Positions 17,155-26,619 of a DNA stretch of 64,000 nt are shown one piece after another. The notes beneath the pieces are model-generated. The model was not told where the DNA came from and made no database searches. It saw only the letters and a program-made list of their open reading frames with translations. Positions within the stretch are counted from its first letter, which is position 1. Every line of letters starts with the position of its first letter. The position numbers and the translations under genes were made by a program. The DNA comes from Oscillospiraceae bacterium (GTDB lineage Bacteria; Bacillota; Clostridia; Oscillospirales; Ruminococcaceae): the NCBI GenBank assembly GCA_017536625.1, contig JAFXGY010000048.1, forward strand, positions 1 to 64,000, given 5' to 3'.

Positions 17155-18285
17155 TAGCTGCTTATCAAGAATTTCTCTGTATTTAAGATAAAATTCCTCA
17201 AAGGTTCCTTTTTCAATTTCTTCGCGGATTTTTGCCATCATCTCGTTATAAAACCAAAGGTTATGCAGAACGCAAAGGCGCATTCCAAGCCTTTCGTCCG
17301 CTTTCAGCAGATGGCGGATATACCCTTTGCTGTAACTTCTGCAGGCGGGGCAATGGCAGTTTTCGTCGATGGGGGTGCCGTCGAATTTGAATTTTTCCGC
17401 AAGAATCCTCACTTTTCCGTTCCATGTAAAAACGTTTCCGTGCTGGGCGTTGCGCAAAGGAAGCACGCAGTCGAAAAAGTCGATTCCGCGGTGAACCCCT
17501 TCAAGGATATTAAGGGGTGTTCCGACCCCCATAAGATAGCGTGGTTTTTCCTTCGGCATAAAAGGTTCCACAGCGTCGATTATGCGGTACATTTCCTCGG
17601 CGCTTTCGCCGACGGAAAGCCCGCCGATGGCGTAGCCGTCAAGCCCTTCAATGGCGGCAATTTCCTTCATGTGCGCGATGCGGATATCATCGAAGGTGCC
17701 GCCCTGATTGATTCCGAAAAGAAGCTGACCAGGGTTTATGTTTTCCGGGTTTTCCGCAAGCTTTTTGTGTTCGTCAATGCAGCGCCGGAGCCAGCGGGTG
17801 GTTCTTGCTACGGATTTTTCGACATAATCCCTCGGAGCGGGGTTTTCGATGCATTCATCAAAAGCCATGGCGATGTCGCTTCCGAGCTTCGACTGAATCT
17901 GCATGGATTCTTCCGGCCCCATAAAAATTTTGCGCCCGTCGATATAGGAAGTAAAATATGCGCCCTCTTCCTTTATTCGGCGGAGGTTATGGAGCGAAAA
18001 AACCTGAAACCCGCCGGAATCCGTGAGCACGGGTTTATCCCAGTTCATAAATTTGTGAAGTCCGCCCAGCCTTGCAATAAGTTCTTCCCCGGGCTGCATA
18101 TGAAGATGATATGTGTTCGAAAGCTCGACCAATGTTCCGATTTCCCGAAGGTCATCGGTGGAAGCTCCTCCGCGAATTGCGGCGGCGGTGCCGACATTCA
18201 TGAAAACCGGCGTTTCGATTTCGCCGTGGGGCGTTTCAAGGGTTCCTCTGCGGGCTTTTCCGCAGGTTTTGATGATTTTATACAT
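17152..18285 (-). CDS. tgt: queuine/preQ1 tRNA-guanine transglycosylase
   Basis: The 377-residue enzyme exchanges guanine-34 of GUN-anticodon tRNAs for preQ1 in queuosine synthesis. Motifs seen: LTDSGGFQVFSL with an active-site Asp, GGLSVGE, the nucleophile region DCVLPLRNAQHG, and the Zn site CHCPACRSY with a distal Cys and His in LCVLHN. An AGGG-rich ribosome-binding site precedes the ATG. No other queuosine genes are nearby. Confidence 0.97.
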   Translation of the reverse strand: MYKIIKTCGKARRGTLETPHGEIETPVFMNVGTAAAIRGGASTDDLREIGTLVELSNTYHLHMQPGEELIARLGGLHKFMNWDKPVLTDSGGFQVFSLHNLRRIKEEGAYFTSYIDGRKIFMGPEESMQIQSKLGSDIAMAFDECIENPAPRDYVEKSVARTTRWLRRCIDEHKKLAENPENINPGQLLFGINQGGTFDDIRIAHMKEIAAIEGLDGYAIGGLSVGESAEEMYRIIDAVEPFMPKEKPRYLMGVGTPLNILEGVHRGIDFFDCVLPLRNAQHGNVFTWNGKVRILAEKFKFDGTPIDENCHCPACRSYSKGYIRHLLKADERLGMRLCVLHNLWFYNEMMAKIREEIEKGTFEEFYLKYREILDKQL

Positions 18286-18364
18286 GTTTCCCTCCGAAAA
18301 GGCTTTTTTTGATATGTTTTATAATAACATAAATAAAGAAAAGTGTAAATTATTGTTTAACTTA

Positions 18365-18530
18365 CTTGCCTCCCCTGAAAGGGGAGGTGGATTTTCGGTC
18401 GCAGACCGAAAAGACGGAAGGGTTTTAAAACCCTGATAAATTATGATAAGCGCTCCGCGTTACCTGTTAATCCCTCATCCGTCATTTGCTTCGCAAATGC
18501 CACCTTCCCCTCTGGGAAGGCTTTTTAAAC
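18365..18530. repeat. dispersed two-hairpin repeats
   Basis: One unit has inner hairpin TTCGGTCGCAGACCGAA. The other is inverted with inner hairpin CATTTGCTTCGCAAATG and a CCTTCCCC..GGGAAGG arm. They lie between divergent tgt and copA. Confidence 0.7.
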
Positions 18531-18565
18531 AATAATTTTCCCGCTGTTCATTTTATTTTGATTAT

Positions 18566-18573
18566 GCTATAAT
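18566..18573 (+). promoter_or_regulatory. extended -10 promoter of copA
   Basis: TATAAT preceded by a TGC extension, about 60 bases upstream of the copA start. No convincing -35 is visible and no CopY or CsoR operator was recognised. Confidence 0.45.
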
Positions 18574-18629
18574 ATTTTAAAATGGGATAGATTCGAATTC
18601 TTTTTAATGAACTGAAAGGAAGATGATAT

Positions 18630-21371
18630 ATGAAGCAATATAATGTGACCGGAATGAGCTGCGCCGCCTGCAGCGCAAGAGTCGAAAAGGCCGTTTCGGC
18701 GGTGGAAGGGGTAACTTCCTGCTCCGTAAGCCTGCTCACAAATTCCATGGGGGTTGAAGGAACCGCCGAAGCCGCAAAAATAATCGCCGCGGTGGAAGAA
18801 GCCGGCTACGGCGCTTCTGAAAAAGGTTCCGAAGCAAAAACTTCTTCTGCAAACAAAGCGGATGCCCTTGAAGATAAAGAAACCCCCGTGCTCAAAAAGC
18901 GCCTTGTTGCATCCCTCGGTTTTCTTGCGGTGCTCATGTATATTTCCATGGGCGGGGTGATGTGGGGCTGGCCTTTGCCGGATTTCCTTGCGGAAAACTG
19001 CATTGCGGTGGGAATTGCCCAGATGCTTCTTGCGGGAATCGTTATGGTGATAAACCAGAAGTTCTTTATAAGCGGCTTCAAAAGCTTTGTTCACAAGGCG
19101 CCGAATATGGATACCCTTGTTGCTCTCGGTTCCGGAGCATCCTTTGTTTACAGCACCTATGTGCTTTTAGCCATGAGCGCGGAAGCTGTTTCCGGAAACA
19201 TTGCCGGGGCGCACCATCATCTTCATGATTTATATTTTGAATCCGCGGCGATGATCCTTGCGCTTATCACTGTCGGAAAAATGCTTGAAGCAAGGAGCAA
19301 AGGCAAAACCACCTCTGCCCTGCGCAGCCTCATGGATATTGCGCCGAAAACCGCGAACGTAATTCGCGGTGAAGAGGAAGTTACTGTCGGAATTGAAGAA
19401 GTGCGCAAAGGCGATATCTTTGTTGTTCGCCCGGGAGAGAACATTCCGGTGGACGGAATTATCCTTGAAGGCGAAACCGCGGTCAATGAATCCGCCCTTA
19501 CCGGCGAAAGCGTTCCGGTGGATAAGGTTCCGGGTTCTTCTGTTTCCGCCGCAACAATTAACCAGAGCGGATTTATAAAATGCGAAGCCGCAAGGGTCGG
19601 CGAAGACACCACCCTTTCCCAGATAATCAAAATGGTCGAAAACGCCGCCGCAACAAAAGCACCCATAGCGAAAGTTGCGGATAAAGTTTCCGGAATTTTC
19701 GTTCCGGCGGTAATCACCATAGCGGTCGTTACGGCTTTGGTCTGGCTTTTCCTGGGCGAAAGCATCGGTTTTGCGGTTGCAAGGGGAATTTCCGTCCTTG
19801 TAATAAGCTGCCCTTGCGCACTCGGTCTTGCAACTCCCGTTGCAATAATGGTCGGAAGCGGAGTCGGCGCCAAAAACGGCATACTTTTCAAAACCGCCGC
19901 ATCTCTCGAAGAATCCGGCAGAGCCGAAATCGTAATTATGGATAAAACCGGCACCATCACAAAAGGTGAACCCGCCGTTACGGATATTATCCCTGCAGAG
20001 GGAGTGAAAGAATCCGCCCTTATGAAAATAGCGGTTGCCCTTGAGGAAAAAAGCGAACATCCCCTTGCAAAGGCAATAGTCCGCAAAGGAGAGGAACTTG
20101 AAATTCAGACTTCCGCTGTTTCGAATTTTTATGCCCTTCCGGGGAACGGCGTTACCGGAATCCTCGGCGGAATTTCCGTTTTCGGCGGAAATTATGACTT
20201 TATAAAAACCACCTCCCCCGTTCCGGAAGAAGCCCTTCTTTCTGCCCAAAATCTTGCAAACGAAGGAAAAACCCCTCTTTTCTTCAGCGGAAACGGAATT
20301 TTCCTCGGAATCATCGCCGTTGCGGATATCATCAAGGAAGAAAGCCCTGAAGCGGTTGAAAGACTTAAAAACATGGGAATTTATACCGTGATGCTTACCG
20401 GCGACAATGAACGCACCGCAAAAGCCATTGCGGAAAAAGTCGGCGTTGATGAAGTCATTGCCGGGGTGCTTCCGGAAGGAAAAGAGGAAGCAGTCCGCCT
20501 CTTTAAGGAAAAAGGCAGGGTCGCAATGGTCGGCGACGGAATCAACGATGCGCCCGCTCTCACTTCCGCGGATATCGGCATTGCCATCGGCGCCGGAACG
20601 GACGTTGCCATTGACTGCGCCGACGTTGTACTAATGCAAAGCCGCCTTTCCGACGTTCCGGCGGCAATCGCCCTTGGAAGAGCAACTCTACGCAACATTC
20701 ACGAAAATCTTTTCTGGGCATTTATTTATAACTCCATCGGAATCCCCGTTGCGGCGGGTGCGCTGATAGCCTTCGGAATCGAACTCAGCCCGATGCTCGG
20801 CGCCGCCGCCATGAGCCTTTCAAGCTTCTGCGTTGTGACAAACGCTCTTCGCCTTAACCTTGTAAAAATCTTTGACCCGAAGCACGACAGAAAACGCAAA
20901 ATGAAAAACGCCCCTTGTCAAAAGGGAGAGGGCTGCGAAGCGGCGAGGGGATTCATAAACGAGGAAACCGCAGAACCTGAAAAAAATGAACCGAACGCAG
21001 AAACGGATATTATTCCTTCTGATGAAATTTCCGAAAACCCGGAAAACGAAACCACCGAAACCCCGGAAACTGAAATCACCAAACCCGAAGACGAATCAAC
21101 CGTAGGGCGGGAGTTTGCTCCCGCCGAAACAAACGGCGAATCCGAAACAAAGACTGACCCAATCGAAAAGAAATATAAAGTCACCGGAATGATGTGCGCC
21201 CATTGCGAAAACCACGTTAAAGAAGCGGTGGAAGCCATTCCCGGAGTTAAAAAAGCGGTTCCTTCGTTCCTTTATGATTCCCTTACGGTGGAAATGACAA
21301 AAGAAATTCCGATCGAGGCCATAAAGGAAGCCGTTGAAAAAGCAGGATATAACCTTATAACCGAAAACTGA
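18630..21371 (+). CDS. copA: copper-translocating P-type ATPase with a heavy-metal domain at each end
   Basis: The 913-residue P1B-ATPase exports Cu(I) at the membrane. It has an N-terminal HMA domain (GMSCAACSARVEKAV, about residues 4-65), membrane helices, actuator TGES, the CPC ion motif in SCPCALGLATPVA, the phosphorylation site DKTGT, the HP motif SEHPLAKA and GDGINDAP. Past the last helices is an acidic Glu/Thr/Pro linker (about 760-845) and a second HMA domain (GMMCAHCENHVKEAV, about 847-912), like a CopZ chaperone fused at the end. The linker contains two dispersed repeats read in frame, residues about 760-777 and 824-832. Length exceeds the usual 740-820 because of the linker and extra HMA. 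Confidence 0.95.
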   Translation: MKQYNVTGMSCAACSARVEKAVSAVEGVTSCSVSLLTNSMGVEGTAEAAKIIAAVEEAGYGASEKGSEAKTSSANKADALEDKETPVLKKRLVASLGFLAVLMYISMGGVMWGWPLPDFLAENCIAVGIAQMLLAGIVMVINQKFFISGFKSFVHKAPNMDTLVALGSGASFVYSTYVLLAMSAEAVSGNIAGAHHHLHDLYFESAAMILALITVGKMLEARSKGKTTSALRSLMDIAPKTANVIRGEEEVTVGIEEVRKGDIFVVRPGENIPVDGIILEGETAVNESALTGESVPVDKVPGSSVSAATINQSGFIKCEAARVGEDTTLSQIIKMVENAAATKAPIAKVADKVSGIFVPAVITIAVVTALVWLFLGESIGFAVARGISVLVISCPCALGLATPVAIMVGSGVGAKNGILFKTAASLEESGRAEIVIMDKTGTITKGEPAVTDIIPAEGVKESALMKIAVALEEKSEHPLAKAIVRKGEELEIQTSAVSNFYALPGNGVTGILGGISVFGGNYDFIKTTSPVPEEALLSAQNLANEGKTPLFFSGNGIFLGIIAVADIIKEESPEAVERLKNMGIYTVMLTGDNERTAKAIAEKVGVDEVIAGVLPEGKEEAVRLFKEKGRVAMVGDGINDAPALTSADIGIAIGAGTDVAIDCADVVLMQSRLSDVPAAIALGRATLRNIHENLFWAFIYNSIGIPVAAGALIAFGIELSPMLGAAAMSLSSFCVVTNALRLNLVKIFDPKHDRKRKMKNAPCQKGEGCEAARGFINEETAEPEKNEPNAETDIIPSDEISENPENETTETPETEITKPEDESTVGREFAPAETNGESETKTDPIEKKYKVTGMMCAHCENHVKEAVEAIPGVKKAVPSFLYDSLTVEMTKEIPIEAIKEAVEKAGYNLITEN
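20909..20957 (+). repeat. dispersed two-hairpin repeat inside copA
   Basis: CCCCTTGTCAAAAGGG arm, inner hairpin GCTGCGAAGCGGC, GAGGGGATTC end. It is read in frame without a stop and encodes an NAPCQKGEGCEAARGF-like stretch. Confidence 0.85.
21100..21127 (+). repeat. GGGCGGGAGTTTGCTCCCGCC module inside copA
   Basis: Second repeat module in the linker, read in frame as VGREFAPAE. Confidence 0.8.
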
Positions 21372-21394
21372 AAAGGATTCCGGAGGGCAGCCTT

Positions 21395-21650
21395 CTTTGC
21401 CAACCGTAGGGAACGGTCTTGACCGTTCCGCAATTTCGCCTCCCCTAAAAGGGGAGGTGGATTTTGCCCGCAGGGCAAAAGACGAAAGGGTTTTATATTT
21501 TTAAACCCCTCAGTCTGCTTTGCAGACAGCTCCCCTGTTAGGGGAGCCAAGTTCCTGCATCAAAATAGCTTTCCACTTTATTGAATCCCTCCACCATCTT
21601 CGATGGTCCCCTTCCCTTTGACAAGAGAGGTTTTTACCTCACCGCAGGGT
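21395..21650. repeat. dispersed intergenic repeat cluster
   Basis: Contains the ACGGTCTTGACCGT module, a unit with inner hairpin TTTTGCCCGCAGGGCAAAA, an inverted unit with GTCTGCTTTGCAGAC, and an inverted unit with ACCATCTTCGATGGT. Confidence 0.75.
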
Positions 21651-21752
21651 GGATATTATTCGCCCGCAAAAACGATTATTGAGCCAAAAAACGTGATATT
21701 TTGCCCCGAAATAAAAAATTCATAAAATTTTTTAAAAATTCATGCAATACTT

Positions 21753-21781
21753 TTGACTTTTTTGCGCACTTATAATATACT
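21753..21781 (+). promoter_or_regulatory. promoter of the lipoprotein gene
   Basis: TTGACT and TATACT with a 17-base spacer, about 90 bases upstream of the start. An ACTGT..ACAGT inverted repeat overlaps the -10 and initiation region (21779-21797) and could be an operator. Confidence 0.65.
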
Positions 21782-21870
21782 GTACTTTTGCACAGTATTA
21801 TTTTCAAAAAAACACAAAAACTAATTCCGGAACAACCCCCGGAATTCAGTAAAGAAAGGATAATTTAAAA

Positions 21871-22428
21871 ATGAAAAAACTTCTCGCACTTGTTCTTGCA
21901 ATGATCATGGTTCTTTCCTTCGCAGCCTGCGGAAACAACGAAGAACCTTCCGAAGAAAACAACGCAGAAACCGTAACCGTCGGTTCCGCTCTCGAAGTTC
22001 TCGAAACCGTTTGGGCAGAGTTCGGCGAAGACGAAAAATTCTTCGCAATGGGCGGCGATTATGATAACATGGTCGATGGCGCTCCCGGTGCAGTTTCCAA
22101 TGCAGACTTCCTCGCCGGCGTTCTTTATGTTCCCGCAGAAACCGAAGTTTCCGAAGCAGCAGCTCTTGTTCACGGCATGAACCTCAACAACTTCACCGCC
22201 GGCGCATATAAAGTTGCCGACGCAGCAGCATTTGCAGAAACCATGAAATCCTCCATCGCAGGAGTACAGTGGATTTGCGGCATGCCCGAAAAACTTGTTA
22301 TCGCAACCCTCGGCAGCGAATATGCAGTAGTAGTCTTCGGCGTAAACGATGCAGTAAACCCCTTCGAAGAAAAACTCGTTTCCGCATATCCCGCAGCAGA
22401 AATTGTTTGCAGCGAAGCAATCGCCTGA
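21871..22428 (+). CDS. small secreted lipoprotein, function unknown
   Basis: The 185-residue protein starts with a lipoprotein signal ending in the lipobox SFAAC (Cys20), then an acidic Asn/Glu linker. The globular part (about 35-185) is rich in Ala and Val and matches no family I recognise with confidence; the layout resembles DUF4358-type clostridial lipoproteins. Codon choice is strongly biased, as in highly expressed genes. It has its own promoter and terminator. Likely anchored on the outer face of the membrane. Confidence 0.8.
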   Translation: MKKLLALVLAMIMVLSFAACGNNEEPSEENNAETVTVGSALEVLETVWAEFGEDEKFFAMGGDYDNMVDGAPGAVSNADFLAGVLYVPAETEVSEAAALVHGMNLNNFTAGAYKVADAAAFAETMKSSIAGVQWICGMPEKLVIATLGSEYAVVVFGVNDAVNPFEEKLVSAYPAAEIVCSEAIA

Positions 22429-22450
22429 TAAATCAGTTTTAAGAAAAACA

Positions 22451-22485
22451 AAAAAACGGGCGTACCTTTTTGGTGCGCCCGTTTT
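22451..22485 (+). terminator. terminator of the lipoprotein gene
   Basis: AAAACGGGCGTACC / GGTGCGCCCGTTTT stem with a T-rich loop and A/T tails. Confidence 0.85.
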
Positions 22486-22489
22486 AAAA

Positions 22490-22625
22490 AGGCTCCCCTG
22501 AAAAGGGAGCTGTCGGCGAAGCTGACTGAGGGGTTTTAAAAGATTTGATAAAACGAAATCAAAGCCTTTAAAAACCTTCCGTCTTCGCCGCAAACGGCGA
22601 ATTCACATCCCCTTTCAGAGGGGTA
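22490..22625. repeat. dispersed two-hairpin repeats
   Basis: One unit has a CTCCCCTGAAAAGGGAG arm and inner hairpin GTCGGCGAAGCTGAC. The inverted unit has inner hairpin TTCGCCGCAAACGGCGAA. The second ends about 10 bases before the MBOAT ribosome-binding site. Confidence 0.7.
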
Positions 22626-22647
22626 AAATAAAATTGGAGGTGAATCC

Positions 22648-24051
22648 ATGCTCTTTTCGAGCATTCCTTTCCTTTATTATTTTCTTCCGGCGGTGCTTCT
22701 TTGCTATTTTGCCGCCCCGAAAAAGCTTAAAAACGGCGTTCTTTTTGCCTTCAGCCTCATCTTCTATGCCTGGGGAGAACCGGTTTATGTTTTCCTAATG
22801 GCGGCTTCCATAACCTTTGCGTGGGGATTTGCGCTTTTGATGGAAAAGGCAAAAACCCAGAAGGCAAGAAAAATCTTCATGATAATTTCCGTTGTAATAA
22901 GCTTTTCCTTCCTTGCCTATTTCAAATATGCGGATTTCTTTATCTCGAACTTCAATGCGGCAACGGGGCTTTCGGTTCCGCTGCTGAAGATTGCCCTTCC
23001 GGTGGGAATAAGCTTTTATACCTTCCAGATAGCAAGCTATACCATTGATGTTTACCGCGGCGACACTAAGGCAAATAAAAATATTCTTGATTTCGGAACC
23101 TATGTTGTGCTTTTCCCCCAGCTTATTGCCGGGCCGATAGTCCGTTATGTGGATATTGCGGAAATGCTTAAAAGCCGCACCCATACCTTCGAAAAAGTTG
23201 CATACGGCGTTCAGCGCTTCTGTCTGGGTCTTGGAAAAAAGGTGCTTTTTGCCAATGCCTTCGGCGAACTTTGCTCCATCTTCCGCGAAAGCAGCGAACA
23301 GACCGTGCTTTTTTACTGGATATATGCGGCGGCGTTCATGCTCCAGATTTATTTCGATTTTTCGGGCTATTCCGATATGGCCATAGGACTCGGAAGCATC
23401 TTTGGCTTCAAATTCCTCGAAAACTTCGATTTCCCCTATGTTTCCAAAAGCATCACCGAATTTTGGCGCAGGTGGCATATGTCCCTTGGAAGCTGGTTCC
23501 GTGATTACGTCTATATTCCCCTTGGCGGCAACAGAGTCAGCAAGCCCCGCTTCCTTTTCAACATTTTTGTTGTGTGGTTCCTCACCGGTTTCTGGCATGG
23601 CGCCGACTGGCAGTTCATAGTCTGGGGGCTTTTTTACGGAACGCTTCTTGTCATCGAAAAAATGTGGCTCAAAAAATACCTCGATAAAGCACCGGCATTC
23701 CTTTGCCACGTTTACGTCCTGTTCTTCACGGCCATAGGATTCGTAATCTTCAACTCCGTGAATATCGGCGGTGCTTTTGCGGATCTCGGAGCCATGTTCG
23801 GGTTTGCGGGTCTGCCGCTTTTCGGCGAAGAAACCCTTTATTACCTCAGAAGCTATGCACTTATGTTCATTGCAGGCGCGCTTCTTGCAACCCCGGTAAT
23901 AAAAAACCTGCTCAAAAAAGTAAACGCGACGAAAACCGGCGGAAAAATCATCGCTTTTGCAAAGCCCCTTGGCTTTGCGGCGGTGATCATTATGGTGACG
24001 GGCTATCTTGCGGATGGTTCCTTCAACCCGTTCCTCTATTTCAGATTTTAA
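22648..24051 (+). CDS. MBOAT-family membrane O-acyltransferase
   Basis: The 467-residue polytopic protein is AlgI/DltB-like. It has the N-terminal LFSSIPFLYYFLPAV segment, many membrane helices, the conserved FWRRWHMSLGSWFRDYVYIPLGGNR-type region (about residues 271-295) and the putative catalytic His in GFWHGADW (about 316). It would move acyl groups across the membrane for O-acetylation of a cell-surface polymer. GGAGGTG precedes the ATG. The next gene, 15 bases downstream, encodes a DHHW/AlgJ-like partner, so this is a two-gene acetylation operon. Confidence 0.94.
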   Translation: MLFSSIPFLYYFLPAVLLCYFAAPKKLKNGVLFAFSLIFYAWGEPVYVFLMAASITFAWGFALLMEKAKTQKARKIFMIISVVISFSFLAYFKYADFFISNFNAATGLSVPLLKIALPVGISFYTFQIASYTIDVYRGDTKANKNILDFGTYVVLFPQLIAGPIVRYVDIAEMLKSRTHTFEKVAYGVQRFCLGLGKKVLFANAFGELCSIFRESSEQTVLFYWIYAAAFMLQIYFDFSGYSDMAIGLGSIFGFKFLENFDFPYVSKSITEFWRRWHMSLGSWFRDYVYIPLGGNRVSKPRFLFNIFVVWFLTGFWHGADWQFIVWGLFYGTLLVIEKMWLKKYLDKAPAFLCHVYVLFFTAIGFVIFNSVNIGGAFADLGAMFGFAGLPLFGEETLYYLRSYALMFIAGALLATPVIKNLLKKVNATKTGGKIIAFAKPLGFAAVIIMVTGYLADGSFNPFLYFRF

Positions 24052-24066
24052 AAAGGCGGTGGAGAT

Positions 24067-25170
24067 ATGAAAAAGAAAACAGAATATATCTATACCGTTA
24101 TTGTTGCGGCGGTGCTCATCTTCGGGCTTTCCTTCTGGGCGGTGCTTAAACCGGCGGATGATTTTTCCGAAAGCGAAAGAAGACCCCTTGAAAAACTTCC
24201 GGAACTTTCCGTTAAAACCCTTCTGAACGGCGATTTTATGGAAAATTTTGAAGATTATACCAACGACCAGTTCCCAATGCGCGATACCTTCCGAAGCGTA
24301 AAGGCGCTGGCGCAGTATTATCTTTTCGGATTAAAGGATAACAACGGGCTTTATTATGCCGATGGGCAGATTGCAATGCTGGATTTCCCTTTGGATGAAG
24401 AATCCCTTGATTACGCGAAGGAACGCTTTGATTATCTTTATGAAACTTATATGAAAAACAAAGTGAACAAGGTGGTTTTTTCCATGGTGCCGGATAAAGG
24501 TTTTTACCTCGGCGAAGAAAACGGCTATCCCGTTATGGATTATGCCGCCATGGAAGAATATTTTGAAGAAAACCTTGATTTCGCGGAATATGTAAGCATT
24601 ACCGATCTTCTTGATAAAGATGATTATTATGCGGCAGATACCCATTGGCAGCAGCAAAGCATCACCGCACCGGCGGAAAAAATCCTCGGCGCGCTTGGCG
24701 CAAGACCTTTTGATGACCTTTCGGAAGAAACCGCCACGGAAAACTTCCACGGGGTTTATTACGGCCAAAGCGCCCTTCCCCTTGCACCGGAAAAAATAAC
24801 CTATCTTCGCAATGAAGAACTGGATTCCATGACCGTGATGAATTATGAAACCGGAAAAACCGGCGGAATTTATGACTTCGGAAAGCTCGAAGGCAAGGAT
24901 CCTTATGAATTCTATCTTTCCGGTTCCGTTTCCATTCTGGAAGTTTCGAACCCCAATGCGGAAGGTGACCGCCACCTTATCATCTTCAGAGATTCCTTCG
25001 GTTCTTCAATAGCGCCCCTTCTTATGCGCGATTACGCGAAGATCACCCTTATCGATACACGCTATATCATTCCCGCAACCATCGGGAATTACGTTGATTT
25101 TGAAGGCGCAGACGTCCTCATGATTTACAGCAGTCTTGTGCTTAACGACAGCTATCTTTTCAAAAAATAA
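24067..25170 (+). CDS. DHHW-family (AlgJ/AlgX-like) acetylation partner
   Basis: The 367-residue protein has an N-terminal signal anchor (about residues 6-28), a DTHW motif near residue 194 and an FRDSFGSS block near residue 310 that looks like the SGNH-type nucleophile region. Proteins of this kind act outside the membrane with an MBOAT protein to transfer acetyl groups to polysaccharide. The target polymer is unknown. A strong terminator follows. Confidence 0.85.
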   Translation: MKKKTEYIYTVIVAAVLIFGLSFWAVLKPADDFSESERRPLEKLPELSVKTLLNGDFMENFEDYTNDQFPMRDTFRSVKALAQYYLFGLKDNNGLYYADGQIAMLDFPLDEESLDYAKERFDYLYETYMKNKVNKVVFSMVPDKGFYLGEENGYPVMDYAAMEEYFEENLDFAEYVSITDLLDKDDYYAADTHWQQQSITAPAEKILGALGARPFDDLSEETATENFHGVYYGQSALPLAPEKITYLRNEELDSMTVMNYETGKTGGIYDFGKLEGKDPYEFYLSGSVSILEVSNPNAEGDRHLIIFRDSFGSSIAPLLMRDYAKITLIDTRYIIPATIGNYVDFEGADVLMIYSSLVLNDSYLFKK

Positions 25171-25197
25171 AAAAACGCCCCGCCGGGGCGTTTTTTT
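25170..25197 (+). terminator. terminator of the MBOAT/DHHW operon
   Basis: AAAACGCCCCG / CGGGGCGTTTT with a two-base loop core and T7 tail, two bases after the stop codon. Confidence 0.9.
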
Positions 25198-25216
25198 GTT
25201 TCCGCAAATAAAATTT

Positions 25217-26536
25217 TCATAAGGTTTTCGCAAATTCCAAAAGTGCTTTCTTTTCGTTTGAAATTTCGCCTTCAATGACTTTTTCCAGAAGGAGATCGAG
25301 GATTTTTCCCATTTCGGGACCGGGATTGATTCCGGCGGAAATAAGATCCCCGCCGCCGAGTGCGAGATTTTTCAGGGAAAAACATTCGTTTTTGGCGACT
25401 ATTTCTTCTGCGATGCTTCGGTATTCTTCAAAAAATTCATCGCTGTTTCGATATTCCGGCTTTTTGCCGGAATCATCCGCCTGCATCAGCAAAAGAAGGT
25501 CGCAATAAGCATCAAAACCGATTTTTCCGAGTATGCGCTTGATTGCCTTTGCATTCGGTTCAAAGCGGTCTTCGTGCCGGCGAATAAGCTCCGTGACGTA
25601 ATTTTTCGTTTCGTTATCATATCTGAGGCGCGAAAGAATATCCCCGGTAATTTTTGCGCCAAGCTGAGCATGGCCGAAAAAATGTCCGGTGCCGGAATCA
25701 TCAAGGGTGAAGCAAAGGGGCTTTGCAATATCGTGGAAAAGCGCCGCCAGCCGAAGAACAAGCTTTTGCGGAGTGCCTTCGAGCACCGCAAGGCTGTGGC
25801 CGAAAGCGTCCTTATCGTGGCGGAAGTGGTGCTGTTCAAAGCCTTTGAGCACCGAAAGTTCCGGAATGAGCACGAAAATAACGTCACAGAATTCAGAAAG
25901 GATTTTTGGGGCGTTTTTTCCGCAAAGGAGCTTCGAAAATTCCGAAGAAAGGCGTTCGGCGCTTATGTTTTTTAAAAGTTCGCGGTTTCTGTGGATTGAA
26001 AGGGCGGTTTCTTCTTCAATTTCAAAGCCAAGGCAGGAAGCAAAGCGCAAAGCGCGCATAATGCGAAGGGCGTCTTCGCCGAATCTTTTATCTGCTTCGC
26101 CCACACAGCGGATTATTCCGTGCTCAAGGTCGGAAATTCCGCCGAAAATATCAATAATGCCTGTTTTTTCGCTGTAAGCAAGGGCGTTTGCGGTAAAATC
26201 CCTCCGGGCAAGGTCCTTTTCAAGGCTTTTGGTGAATTCCACCTTTGAAGGGTGGCGGTTATCAAGATATTCCGAATCCACCCGGAATGAGGTTATTTCT
26301 ATGGGATATTCGTTTATGAGCACCGTAATGGTGCCGTGCTTTATGCCGGTTTCAATCACGTGCTCATTTTTGAAAACTTCCTTCATTTCAAAAGGTTTTG
26401 CGGAGGAGGCAACGTCGTAATCCGTCGGAATTTTTCCAAGGATGCAGTCCCGGACGCATCCGCCGACAGCATAGGCTTCAAAACCCGAAGCTTCGAGCAT
26501 GGATATGGCCTTTTTCACTTCATCCGGAAGAAACAT
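25217..26536 (-). CDS. cca: CCA tRNA nucleotidyltransferase
   Basis: The 439-residue protein adds or repairs the 3' CCA of tRNAs. The nucleotidyltransferase head has GGCVRD and the catalytic DYDVASS motif; the RRDFTANAL and head/neck motifs RIMRALRFA and RLSSEF follow, then an HD domain with FHDIAKP. ATG was preferred over a GTG three codons earlier because of its spacing to AAAGGCGG. Both tRNAs in the window encode CCA, so the enzyme may mainly repair ends. Confidence 0.95.
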   Translation of the reverse strand: MFLPDEVKKAISMLEASGFEAYAVGGCVRDCILGKIPTDYDVASSAKPFEMKEVFKNEHVIETGIKHGTITVLINEYPIEITSFRVDSEYLDNRHPSKVEFTKSLEKDLARRDFTANALAYSEKTGIIDIFGGISDLEHGIIRCVGEADKRFGEDALRIMRALRFASCLGFEIEEETALSIHRNRELLKNISAERLSSEFSKLLCGKNAPKILSEFCDVIFVLIPELSVLKGFEQHHFRHDKDAFGHSLAVLEGTPQKLVLRLAALFHDIAKPLCFTLDDSGTGHFFGHAQLGAKITGDILSRLRYDNETKNYVTELIRRHEDRFEPNAKAIKRILGKIGFDAYCDLLLLMQADDSGKKPEYRNSDEFFEEYRSIAEEIVAKNECFSLKNLALGGGDLISAGINPGPEMGKILDLLLEKVIEGEISNEKKALLEFAKTL

Positions 26537-26619
26537 CCCTAGCACCGCCTTTCTTTTATCTTTAATTAAATATTATCACAGCATGAAAACAAGGTCAACA
26601 AATTATTGTTTAGAAAAAG

